Assembly (NCBI GenBank): GCA_963920705.1
Contig: OY987228.1
Location: 248,001-312,000 of the forward strand
Reading direction: 5' to 3'
Length of the DNA stretch: 64,000 nucleotides
Source: Odiellus spinosus
Taxonomy: Eukaryota; Arthropoda; Arachnida; Opiliones; Phalangiidae
Below are positions 42,256-53,000 of the stretch, piece after piece. The notes under the pieces are model-generated. The model made no database searches. It worked only from the letters and a program-made list of their open reading frames with translations, and was not told the DNA's origin. The position numbers and the translations under genes are program-made. The stretch's first letter is position 1, and each line of letters opens with the position of its first letter.

Positions 42256-42268
42256 AGTTGTGGGGGAG
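42256..42268 (+). promoter_or_regulatory. Polypurine tract
   Basis: GTTGTGGGGGAG directly precedes the 3' LTR and would prime plus-strand DNA synthesis. Confidence 0.75.
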
Positions 42269-43385
42269 TGTAACGAGTGTTTTGGTGTACTCGTGAATCC
42301 TGTAACTTAGTGGAAGATCCCCAAGTCCAGGGAACTGGGCTAGGGTTATCATATACTTCGCTTTTCTATTTTTGGAAATCCAAACGACTTCGAAAGTAAA
42401 GGCAATTATAGTGTGTTGTATAGGTTAAGCCTACATAACTTGTAAGGTTAAGTTGACGTTACTTCGTCCTTGAGTTTCACGATAATTGTCGTCAATGGTT
42501 GTAAAAAGTGGAAACAAGTACAACGTATTATGTTGAATGAACGTACACTATGTGTGAAGTTAAGTTGACGTGACGGTGTCATTGTGTGTTTTGCGCGCGA
42601 AGGAGATTCGCGCCAAAAAGACTAAAAGAAACCAGAAAAGACTGGACTCTCTCTCTTGTATCCTGAGTCGTCGACGATGAATACGGCAAAAAACTATGTC
42701 TCCATAAAAATAAGGCGATCCATCGGTCCGAGTGCTAAAATTAGTTAGTCGGCCATTTTGAATATGGAAAGTTAATTCTATGTCCGAGGTATTAAGCGTT
42801 ACATCTAAGGACGCCAACGTAAAGATAATGAGCCTATCACAATCGACGGGATGGAACGGAAGCAGCAGCGAAATGAGCTAAGTGTATTAATTACTTATCC
42901 TCGCGGTGTGAGTAAAGCGTCGGTTCATAGGAACCACTAAGGACGCCGGACACTTCGTGTGTACGATAGTTACTCTATAGAGCACCGCGTTGGACTAAAT
43001 GCGAACCCATCGCCAACCTTTCAAGTTATTAATAACTTAGTAAGAAATAACTTTTAAATCACTCGTATACGAGAAAATAAGAATCACGTCACTTGCCCAC
43101 GAAAATACTTGATTACGACCAAGTAACTAATTAGACTTTAATTGTGAGAACTCAATAACTTTTATCATTAATATTTAGTGTTGTTATAGTTTTAATAACT
43201 AACTTTTAATAACTACCTTTATTGTCTTGTAATGTTAATAACTATTTAATTAAACCTTTTTGTTAATTAATTCGAAGTCCTTCGGATACCACAAAAATAA
43301 GATTGCCATTAGTTTTTGCTAACAATATAGATTGAGCCGGATACCTATGGAACTAAATAAGAGGTAAGCCGGAAAGATTGTTGCA
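42269..43385 (+). repeat. 3' LTR
   Basis: Starts TGTAACGAGTG and ends ATTGTTGCA, followed by the CGAG target duplication at 43386-43389. Nearly identical to the 5' LTR. Confidence 0.95.
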
Positions 43386-43439
43386 CGAGCAGCGTCTCGT
43401 ACAGCGCCTTCTGTCTTATGTCCCTGCAACACTATAGGT

Positions 43440-44030
43440 ATAGGTATTAGCAAAGGTCTATTCCATCACAAAAGTGAACAACGCCTGTATCAACAAAGGT
43501 ACAAAGTAAATCATCCTTCATGATTTACCTGTGGCAAAGGAAAATGTACCGGCAAATTCTGATTCGAGACACTCTAGCAGCCGCAGTCGGTGTAAATAGT
43601 GAAATCGGAAGCTCCACTCTTTGGAGAAATTCCGGAATTGGGAGGGAAGACAATGTAGCCAAGCGCGGCCCGCCTTAATTCCGTCTTTCTCTCCCGGCTC
43701 AAAATATCAAGGAAGAGTCCAAACCAAACGCGCCAGACTGGAGTGATGATTTTTTTGGCTATTTTTAAGTGATAGGCTATGACGCGAGAGTGGTTTGGGC
43801 TCTTCCTCGATATTTTGAGTCGGGATAGAGGGACAGAATTTAAGCGGGCCGCGCTTCGCTATATTGCCTCCCCCCGTCGCAGTGCTTCCTATTTCACTAT
43901 TTACACGGCGACTGCGGCCGCTAGAGTGTCTCGAATCAGAATCTGCTGGTACATTTACCTCGGGCTTTTCTGATAGTACTGAGTTACAGGGCGTTGTTCA
44001 CTTTTATGGAATAAAGTTATATACTTTTGT
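43440..44030. mobile_element. Foldback element of the GCGGCCGCTAGA family
   Basis: The left arm (to about 43740) and right arm (from about 43790) are inverse copies. Examples are CCGGCTCAAAATATCAAGGA with TCCTCGATATTTTGAGTCGG, and AAAAGTGAACAACGCC with GGCGTTGTTCACTTTT. Single-arm relatives are at 35330 and 45555. No coding capacity. Confidence 0.82.
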
Positions 44031-44087
44031 AAAAATAATTATCATCCAGCTCTATTTTTTTTTGTTATTTTTCGTTATTAATAGGGC

Positions 44088-44424
44088 CAGAAGCCGATGA
44101 AACCCTCCTTTGAAGTCTACTACTCTAATGTTCCATATAGCGCTCCTCTCTGTATGGGTAAAATTTCCAATTTTACGAGATCGGAGGGGTCCTACTTCAT
44201 ACCCCCTGTCTACGAAAAATTGGAAATTCTCTCTCTCCACAAACGACGACGTTTTTTTTTACGAACTCCAAGGTTGCTAGAGATATTCGCTGGACGAACT
44301 CCCGCTCCGAAAATATCTACCGTCAGGAGGCGTACGAATCGCGATTTTTGAAACTAACCCATACAGAGAGGGGTAGACAAGACCCGGGAGTAATTGACTT
44401 CAAAGGAAGGTTTATCGGCTTCTG
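44088..44424. mobile_element. MITE with about 30-bp TIRs, copy 2 (CAGAAG...CTTCTG)
   Basis: CAGAAGCCGATGAAACCCTC at the left mirrors the right end TTATCGGCTTCTG (with GACTTCAAAGGA further in). It closely matches the copy at 27234 over its full length. The flanks ATAGGGC and ATAAGGT may be a diverged 7-bp duplication. Confidence 0.88.
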
Positions 44425-44430
44425 ATAAGG

Positions 44431-44765
44431 TAAATCTCTATAGTTACGGCGACAAAGTTACTTTTTGGGCCCAAAACCGGAGCTTTATGTATAGTGTAAT
44501 GATTGGAATACCCTTTAAAATTTTTTTTCGTTAATGAGCGCTACATTTCTTTAGATTCTTTTACGCGTAACGCGCTTAAGTGATTTTTCGGAAAGGATTA
44601 AGCTCCATAGTTCATTTAAGAGCGATTAAAATATCCCCTTATTTCACGTAAATTAAAAATCTCAAAACAAAATTATTTTAAATTGTGGCCAGTATCATCT
44701 CTGGTTGCCCGCCTTCATTACGGACCTGACCATATTGTTCTACTAGATTTTGAGCCGAGTTTGAG
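44431..44765. other. Intergenic sequence, nothing recognised
   Basis: No gene or repeat boundary is supported here. Confidence 0.4.
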
Positions 44766-45042
44766 TTAAGGGCCTTTCACACGAGCCAATTTTTACCTCT
44801 AACAAATTGATCCAATTAAATGGCGCAATTAGTTGACTCAACCCCACCGTTCACACGCTTAACAAAAATAGTTATATGTGGCGATCAGTTGCCTAGAAAG
44901 TTGGTCAGTAATACAATTTTTCTGTAACGATTTTAATCTGCAAAATTGATCAATTTTTGTTCACACGGGCCAACTAGTTGAGGCAACTCGAGTTCTTCCA
45001 ACTAGTTGGAGGTAGAAATTGGCCAATATGAAATGCCCTTAA
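44766..45042. mobile_element. MITE flanked by TTAA (GGGCCTTTCACACG ends)
   Basis: TTAA at 44766-44769 and 45039-45042 bracket a 269-bp segment. Its ends GGGCCTTTCACACGAGCCAA and TTGGCCAATATGAAATGCCC are inverse with mismatches, and TTTTTACCTC mirrors GAGGTAGAAA. TTAA targets are typical of piggyBac and Kolobok elements. Which one is not clear. Confidence 0.72.
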
Positions 45043-45554
45043 GTACGTGGCTGAAGGACAGTTTTGATCGCGATTATCATTAGGATAATTAAGCATCTTA
45101 ATTACCTTAAATCTTTGAAAAAGGTTAGACACATACATTATCGTAACATATGGTTATATTGAATGGATTCTCCATGATTCTTGCACGAATTTATAGAGTG
45201 ATTTTTAACGCGAACAAGAAACGAGCGATGAAGTCTAAATTTTCCAACTTAAATACTTTAATATAATTTAAATGACGAAGATAAATACGGAGTTTGAAAT
45301 CGTAGACTTCGCGTCGCGTACGGCGGACCTTAACTATTATATTGAGTTTCAAACTCTAATAATAACCACGAATAAAATGTAAATTATCTTATTTTCGTGA
45401 CTTCTAGCCTAAGCCCCGAATATAATCGACCGTAATTATTTTCCCAATAACACAGATAATTCGAGTTAGTTTTACTTTATGGAAGAAACTTTGTTTAAAG
45501 GAAATATGAAAAAGAAACCAATGGGCGTTGATTGCCCGTTGTCGGTGAAAATAT
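45043..45554. other. Intergenic sequence, nothing recognised
   Basis: AT-rich, with no supported gene. The 78-codon minus-strand frame at 45404-45640 overlaps the repeat fragment at 45555 and is not convincing. Confidence 0.4.
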
Positions 45555-45660
45555 TGAAATATTGAAATCTTTGGAGAAATTCCGTACTTGGGGAAGACAA
45601 TGTAGCCAAGCCTAAATTCCGTCCCTCTTAACCGGCTCAAACTATCATGGAAGTGTCCAA
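45555..45660 (-). repeat. Fragment of the GCGGCCGCTAGA foldback family
   Basis: CTTTGGAGAAATTCCG, GAAGACAATGTAGCCAAGC and CCGGCTCAAACTATCATGGA match the left arm of the 43440 element. Confidence 0.75.
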
Positions 45661-45729
45661 ATTAGAGCTCGGAATTCGTATAATATTTATTAATTTCATA
45701 AAAATCTACTAAATTCTGATCTGTTCGAT

Positions 45730-46240
45730 TAAAAATTATACAAAAAAGAGGTTGCTTCGCACCCTTAAAAAACTCTTTATCTAACTCGAATCAAACCCAT
45801 GAAGGTACAGAAATTATTTGTTAGAGAAAGAGCAATTTCATATCTTTAAAATTATAGTTAGTAGATTTAGTCTACTACTTCAAAGATTTTATTATTATTA
45901 TATGTTTTTCAAAAAACGGATAAAGACGACCTAGGACTAATGATAAATATATATACATTAAAGGAACTCCATCTTTAGCTAATTTTATTAGTGATACTGT
46001 TAGAATTTTAAATTAACATCAATGGGAGAGGAAGGTTAACTAGGTCGTCTTTATCCGTTTTTTTGAAAATATATAATAGTAATAAATCTTTGAAGTAGTA
46101 GACTAAATTTACTAACTATAATTTTAAAGATATGAGATTGCTCTTTCTCTAACAAATAATTTCTGTCCCTTCACGGGTTTGATTCGAGTTAGATAAAGAG
46201 TTTTTTTTAAGGGTGCGAAGCAACCTCTTTTTGTATAATT
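45730..46240. mobile_element. Long inverted repeat (foldback MITE), arms about 205 bp, loop about 105 bp
   Basis: The left arm starts ATTATACAAAAAAGAGGTTG and the right arm ends CAACCTCTTTTTGTATAAT. Inner landmarks CGGATAAAGACGACCTAG and CTAGGTCGTCTTTATCCG also mirror. The arms are highly similar. No coding sequence. Confidence 0.9.
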
Positions 46241-46399
46241 TCTGTCCTTTTTTCTCCAAAAATATACACCTTTTCCACATTTCACTATTTTGCTTTATAG
46301 GTTTATTGAACCTTAATTCTTACTAATGCTGAATAAAAATTAAAGCGTTTAATTGAGGCTTCAATCTATTCGTAATTGAGACCCTGGTACAAATCTCGA

Positions 46400-46870
46400 A
46401 AGACAGAGATTAACTAACCTAACCTTACCTAAGTTGAAAAACAGGGATGGGCTAGTTCAATTAATTAAATAACCTAAACTAATCTTACCTAAAATACTAC
46501 AAGAGGAACGGGTTAGCCCGAGTTATAGGGATTACCTAGTTGGAGGGATGGGCTATTTCCAGGGTTTAATTAACCTAATTTAACCTTAAAGATTACTTGA
46601 TGGAATGGGTAACCCGAGGGATTAACTAGTTGGAACGATGGGCTAATTCGAGGAATTAACTAACCTAACCTAGCCTTACCTAAAATATTACAAATAGCCC
46701 GAGCTAAGGATTAACTAGTTGGAGGGATTGGCTAATTAGAGGGATTAACTAACCTAACCTCACCTTAAAGATTACCAGATGGACGGGGGAGGTCGAGGGA
46801 TTAACTAACCTAGCCTTACCTAAAATATTACAAGAGGGACGGGCTAGACCGAGCTAGAGATTAAATTTAT
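46400..46870. repeat. Irregular tandem repeats rich in CTAACCTAACCTTACCT
   Basis: About seven imperfect units combine GGGATTAACTAACCTAACC, a TTACCTAAAATATTACAAG segment and a GGAGGGATGGGCTA segment. CCTAA/TTAGG-type motifs also occur inside the foldback element at 26741-27000. The array is too irregular to be a telomere tract. Confidence 0.7.
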
Positions 46871-47796
46871 AATATTGAATCGCATCGACAAAAAATGAGC
46901 ATGGAAAGCGAAACAATTCTTTAAAGCAGCATGAGAACATAATTCTGGAGACCAGAAGTATGTGGCCGTTTATTTAACTCGCCGACATCAATTTCCGTTT
47001 CGTATATCCTATTTAACATTCTAAATCTTTATTTTTTATTATAATTAAGTTAGACGTGCTTTAGATACAGACTTCAATAATTGGCCAACTACTTAATAGC
47101 AACGTTATTACGTAGTTGTAATGAAGAAGCTATTGGATCTAAAGCACATCCTAGTCGCAAAACTCAAGTATTTTAAAAAATAAAGTAGAGATTGAGAACG
47201 TTAAACTATAAATTTCATGTGTAATCGAGCTCTTGGCAGGATATGAAGTCCAACTCGAGTGATATTTAATCCCTAGAACTCTCATTGTGAAATGTTTTTA
47301 CAATGACTTACTATATTATATTGGCCACATTTCTAGGTAAGGCGATTTACATTCAATCGCCTCGGTTTATTCGAGTACTCTACCCAAAAGATCGTGAGAA
47401 ATGAGTCTCTTATCACCGAAATATAGTTGAGAAACGATTGCCTAAACAATCGAAGACGTCACCATTGCACAAACGAGAGGGCTCGCCACAATATTAAACG
47501 CTAACGTAAACCACGCATTGGTACAGTGCATCTGTGAATACTGAATCTGCAAATCTCGTTTATATAGGCCGAAAAGAGATATATTATTAAAGTTAAAAAA
47601 TCAAATGATAAGAAAATCATGCCAACTTTTTAATTACGGTGAATTAGGGTGAATATCATGGGATACTCATGATATGACATAATAGTCAAAATTAGACGGC
47701 TGAAGAGGGCTACCCCAGTAAAAGAACCCAATAAATGCAATTTTCCGTTAACGATAAAAAATGCCATTAAAAAAACTTATCAACTGTTTAATAAAA
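46871..47796. other. AT-rich intergenic sequence with one short hairpin
   Basis: Apart from the inverted pair GTGCTTTAGAT (47056-47066) and ATCTAAAGCAC (47137-47147), which encloses a weaker inner stem, nothing is recognised. Confidence 0.4.
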
Positions 47797-48190
47797 TCAA
47801 TTTTTGTTTATCAATTTAAAGCCAATTAATAAAGCTCGGCTAGTTATATGTTTTACCCTTTTCGTCACCCATACAGGCATCTGTCTCTCTATTAACTCGA
47901 ATTCGATGGATATTCATTATCATTCTACTGTTTAAGAAATAAAATTTTGTTTACCATTTTGAAGCAATTAATAAAACTCGGCTAAGCTTATGATTTCACC
48001 CCTTTTGTAACCCATTCAGGCACCTTACTTTCTATTAACTCAAATTCGATGGATATTCCTTATCATTCTACTGTTTAAGAAATAAAATTTTTGTTTATCA
48101 TTTTGAAGCAATTAGTAAAGCTCGGCTAAGCTTAAGATTTCACCCTTTTGTAACCCATTCAGGCACCTTACTTTCTATTACTTCATATAC
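47797..48190. repeat. 143-bp tandem repeat, about 2.7 copies
   Basis: TTTAAGAAATAAAATTT recurs at 47931 and 48074. The landmarks GAAGCAATTAATAAAACTCGG, CCCATTCAGGCACC and TTCGATGGATATTC repeat in the same order. Confidence 0.88.
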
Positions 48191-48496
48191 TTAATCAACA
48201 TTTCATTATTGAAATATGTGTTTAACTGGAGATACTCTTGTACCTGATCGAAGTCTTATCAAATTTTTTCAAAAGTAAATTTGTCTGTATTAATTCGAAT
48301 TCAGTGGACGGTGGGAAGAGGGAAACGACGTCGACGACGATTTCAGTTATCAAGCGCCGCGGGTCCATTGGAAAAGACATTACGTTTTCTGATGAAATTC
48401 GAGTTTAGATAAAGGGATAAACACGAACGTGTTTATCCTAATTGTATTTAAAAAGTTAACGATGGCAACGATGGCTAAATGCAACTCCTAATTTAC
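48191..48496. other. Intergenic or intronic sequence with a perfect 11-bp hairpin
   Basis: GGATAAACACG (48415-48425) and CGTGTTTATCC (48428-48438) form a tight hairpin with a 2-base loop. No terminator context or gene end is established. Confidence 0.45.
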
Positions 48497-48579
48497 CTTT
48501 TGAAGATATAGCGATTCTTTCGATGCCGCCATGTAACATTTCTCTGCTGCGTCCAATTCTGTAGCAATGGCCCCCAATT
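48497..48579 (-). other. Exon-like segment, minus strand (83 nt)
   Basis: Bounded by an acceptor (TTTATTTTTAG) and donor (AAAAG/GTAAAT). It encodes LGAIATELDAAEKCYMAASK and a few more residues in one frame. The A-x-x-CY-x-A pattern is reminiscent of a TPR helix, but no family can be named. If real, the rest of its gene has not been found in the flanking repeats. Confidence 0.4.
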
Positions 48580-49006
48580 CTAAAAATAAAAAATAAAAAA
48601 AAGGAGATTAATTATCTGCTAATTTTATAATTAATTATAAAATAGCTCAACTAGGTCTAGGATAGTTTGAGTTCGGTAGTTTAAAGAGGACAGATCTTTC
48701 AATTTCTATTTGGATATCGAATAAATATTGACGAGTTTAAAGGTCATCTAGTTTTTTTCATGAAACACAAAACGTTTTTTTTTCTCCTTAATTGTGCAAA
48801 TTTTAATAATTAAACGAGTGAGTGTGCTAATTTTTTACTGTCCATCCCTTCAGCCACTACTATCAAAATTGGTTTTCAGCTCATTTTTAGAAGACCTAGA
48901 CACCTTCCTATAAATACTAACGATATATTATGCAAATGAGATAGATAACAGTGCTCAGCGACTGTAATAAATAAAATTATTCTTACTGCATCCACTGTTG
49001 ATAAAA

Positions 49007-50075
49007 CAAGTTGGGAAACCAAAATATAACCTCCCCGACCCCGACGTTAAGGTAACCTTACCTAACCTAAAATAAAAGATGAAAAGAAGTGTAGAGTATT
49101 GGAAGAGTAGAAGAAACAGCGTGCATTTCAATCACACTTCTCTATTTCTCATCTAGGTTACGGAGTATAAGTATTTTACCTTACCATCAAGGATTCAGAG
49201 AATGCAAAAGAGTGTCCTGCATTACCCATAATAATATGCGGCAGGTCGTAGAGTTCTTAATATACACACCAAATGAAATGTCCTGCGTTACCCATAATTA
49301 TATGCGGCAGGGCGAAGATTTCATAATAGACACACCAAATTAAATGTTTATTTTCTAAGTAAATATGTAAAATACAAGTTCTTGTAATATAAATTAACAC
49401 TTTAGTATAGGCTGTACTATGTGATTATCTTTGATAATCCACTGATTTGATAAAGACGAAGAATTTAGTCTGGGATGGCAAGAAAGACAAGGAATGAAAA
49501 CGACGAAGATGTGGTAGCAAGTTACTTTTGGACAAACCAAGAAATATTGTAGACTGAATGTTCCATTTACAACCCATTGTCGTTAGATGATTGGTAATTA
49601 CTCCCGGTACAATTTTCGTCTGAAATTCTTGTTTTGACGTGCTAATAGAGGACCATTACTGATATTTTCATCATACAAGTGATCCCAGTCATTGGAAGAA
49701 TCCAAGGATGGAGATGGTCGAGAGGTTATTTTCCAAACCGGCTGACAAGACGTTAGCTTCCACTCCTATGATAAAAAAATATCTTAAGAGACTGAAAGTA
49801 GACTAATTTCCATACCGTTAGTACTTATATTTGAATAGCTGCTTTTAAGTTTACCATTACGGGGCTGTATGAAGAACTGCCGAGCTTTTACTGACTGTAG
49901 GTATCTCATATGTCGAATTCGAAAACACTAACTGCTTGCACGTTTCAATTCTTCGCTGCCGGGCCGTCTCTTTCTGGTGATAAATGAAAGCCGTGTCGCC
50001 GCTCTGTTGACTTCAAATGGTGATAACATTCTGCGCTGGTTGATTATCTCCCTTAAGTCATTATAGCTCTCTTTC
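49007..50075 (-). repeat. Interspersed repeat B, copy 2 (source of the 28-bp satellite)
   Basis: Reverse-complement copy of 22905-23947, starting CAAGTTGGGAAACCAAAATAT followed by ACCTCCCCGACCCCGACG. Similarity runs through CATTTACAACCCATTGTCG and GCGCTGGTTGATTATCTCCC to GCTCTCTTTCGTCTG. There the satellite begins. Confidence 0.85.
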
Positions 50076-53000
50076 GTCTGGTCTGAACTCCTGGTCTCCT
50101 CTTGTCTGGTCTGAACTCCTGGTCTCCTCTTGTCTGGTCTGAACTCCTGGTCTCCTCTTGTCTGGTCTGAACTCCTGGTCTCCTCTTGTCTGGTCTGAAC
50201 TCCTGGTCTCCTCTTGTCTGGTCTGAACTCCTGGTCTCCTCTTGTCTGGTCTGAACTCCTGGTCTCCTCTTGTCTGGTCTGAACTCCTGGTCTCCTCTTG
50301 TCTGGTCTGAACTCCTGGTCTCCTCTTGTCTGGTCTGAACTCCTGGTCTCCTCTTGTCTGGTCTGAACTCCTGGTCTCCTCTTGTCTGGTCTGAACTCCT
50401 GGTCTCCTCTTGTCTGGTCTGAACTCCTGGTCTCCTCTTGTCTGGTCTGAACTCCTGGTCTCCTCTTGTCTGGTCTGAACTCCTGGTCTCCTCTTGTCTG
50501 GTCTGAACTCCTGGTCTCCTCTTGTCTGGTCTGAACTCCTGGTCTCCTCTTGTCTGGTCTGAACTCCTGGTCTCCTCTTGTCTGGTCTGAACTCCTGGTC
50601 TCCTCTTGTCTGGTCTGAACTCCTGGTCTCCTCTTGTCTGGTCTGAACTCCTGGTCTCCTCTTGTCTGGTCTGAACTCCTGGTCTCCTCTTGTCTGGTCT
50701 GAACTCCTGGTCTCCTCTTGTCTGGTCTGAACTCCTGGTCTCCTCTTGTCTGGTCTGAACTCCTGGTCTCCTCTTGTCTGGTCTGAACTCCTGGTCTCCT
50801 CTTGTCTGGTCTGAACTCCTGGTCTCCTCTTGTCTGGTCTGAACTCCTGGTCTCCTCTTGTCTGGTCTGAACTCCTGGTCTCCTCTTGTCTGGTCTGAAC
50901 TCCTGGTCTCCTCTTGTCTGGTCTGAACTCCTGGTCTCCTCTTGTCTGGTCTGAACTCCTGGTCTCCTCTTGTCTGGTCTGAACTCCTGGTCTCCTCTTG
51001 TCTGGTCTGAACTCCTGGTCTCCTCTTGTCTGGTCTGAACTCCTGGTCTCCTCTTGTCTGGTCTGAACTCCTGGTCTCCTCTTGTCTGGTCTGAACTCCT
51101 GGTCTCCTCTTGTCTGGTCTGAACTCCTGGTCTCCTCTTGTCTGGTCTGAACTCCTGGTCTCCTCTTGTCTGGTCTGAACTCCTGGTCTCCTCTTGTCTG
51201 GTCTGAACTCCTGGTCTCCTCTTGTCTGGTCTGAACTCCTGGTCTCCTCTTGTCTGGTCTGAACTCCTGGTCTCCTCTTGTCTGGTCTGAACTCCTGGTC
51301 TCCTCTTGTCTGGTCTGAACTCCTGGTCTCCTCTTGTCTGGTCTGAACTCCTGGTCTCCTCTTGTCTGGTCTGAACTCCTGGTCTCCTCTTGTCTGGTCT
51401 GAACTCCTGGTCTCCTCTTGTCTGGTCTGAACTCCTGGTCTCCTCTTGTCTGGTCTGAACTCCTGGTCTCCTCTTGTCTGGTCTGAACTCCTGGTCTCCT
51501 CTTGTCTGGTCTGAACTCCTGGTCTCCTCTTGTCTGGTCTGAACTCCTGGTCTCCTCTTGTCTGGTCTGAACTCCTGGTCTCCTCTTGTCTGGTCTGAAC
51601 TCCTGGTCTCCTCTTGTCTGGTCTGAACTCCTGGTCTCCTCTTGTCTGGTCTGAACTCCTGGTCTCCTCTTGTCTGGTCTGAACTCCTGGTCTCCTCTTG
51701 TCTGGTCTGAACTCCTGGTCTCCTCTTGTCTGGTCTGAACTCCTGGTCTCCTCTTGTCTGGTCTGAACTCCTGGTCTCCTCTTGTCTGGTCTGAACTCCT
51801 GGTCTCCTCTTGTCTGGTCTGAACTCCTGGTCTCCTCTTGTCTGGTCTGAACTCCTGGTCTCCTCTTGTCTGGTCTGAACTCCTGGTCTCCTCTTGTCTG
51901 GTCTGAACTCCTGGTCTCCTCTTGTCTGGTCTGAACTCCTGGTCTCCTCTTGTCTGGTCTGAACTCCTGGTCTCCTCTTGTCTGGTCTGAACTCCTGGTC
52001 TCCTCTTGTCTGGTCTGAACTCCTGGTCTCCTCTTGTCTGGTCTGAACTCCTGGTCTCCTCTTGTCTGGTCTGAACTCCTGGTCTCCTCTTGTCTGGTCT
52101 GAACTCCTGGTCTCCTCTTGTCTGGTCTGAACTCCTGGTCTCCTCTTGTCTGGTCTGAACTCCTGGTCTCCTCTTGTCTGGTCTGAACTCCTGGTCTCCT
52201 CTTGTCTGGTCTGAACTCCTGGTCTCCTCTTGTCTGGTCTGAACTCCTGGTCTCCTCTTGTCTGGTCTGAACTCCTGGTCTCCTCTTGTCTGGTCTGAAC
52301 TCCTGGTCTCCTCTTGTCTGGTCTGAACTCCTGGTCTCCTCTTGTCTGGTCTGAACTCCTGGTCTCCTCTTGTCTGGTCTGAACTCCTGGTCTCCTCTTG
52401 TCTGGTCTGAACTCCTGGTCTCCTCTTGTCTGGTCTGAACTCCTGGTCTCCTCTTGTCTGGTCTGAACTCCTGGTCTCCTCTTGTCTGGTCTGAACTCCT
52501 GGTCTCCTCTTGTCTGGTCTGAACTCCTGGTCTCCTCTTGTCTGGTCTGAACTCCTGGTCTCCTCTTGTCTGGTCTGAACTCCTGGTCTCCTCTTGTCTG
52601 GTCTGAACTCCTGGTCTCCTCTTGTCTGGTCTGAACTCCTGGTCTCCTCTTGTCTGGTCTGAACTCCTGGTCTCCTCTTGTCTGGTCTGAACTCCTGGTC
52701 TCCTCTTGTCTGGTCTGAACTCCTGGTCTCCTCTTGTCTGGTCTGAACTCCTGGTCTCCTCTTGTCTGGTCTGAACTCCTGGTCTCCTCTTGTCTGGTCT
52801 GAACTCCTGGTCTCCTCTTGTCTGGTCTGAACTCCTGGTCTCCTCTTGTCTGGTCTGAACTCCTGGTCTCCTCTTGTCTGGTCTGAACTCCTGGTCTCCT
52901 CTTGTCTGGTCTGAACTCCTGGTCTCCTCTTGTCTGGTCTGAACTCCTGGTCTCCTCTTGTCTGGTCTGAACTCCTGGTCTCCTCTTGTCTGGTCTGAAC

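Larger units (their letters stand above)
36050..43385 (+). mobile_element. Complete gypsy/Ty3 LTR retrotransposon (7336 bp)
   Basis: Two 1117-bp LTRs that start TG and end CA enclose a primer binding site, gag with two zinc knuckles, and pol in the order PR-RT-RNaseH-IN, then a purine tract. A 4-bp CGAG duplication flanks it. Integrase after RNase H places it in gypsy/Ty3 (Metaviridae-like), and no env-like ORF follows pol. I found only two differences between the LTRs (36234 versus 42453, and 36526 versus 42745), so the insertion is recent. Frame breaks in gag and before pol are described under those features. Confidence 0.96.
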
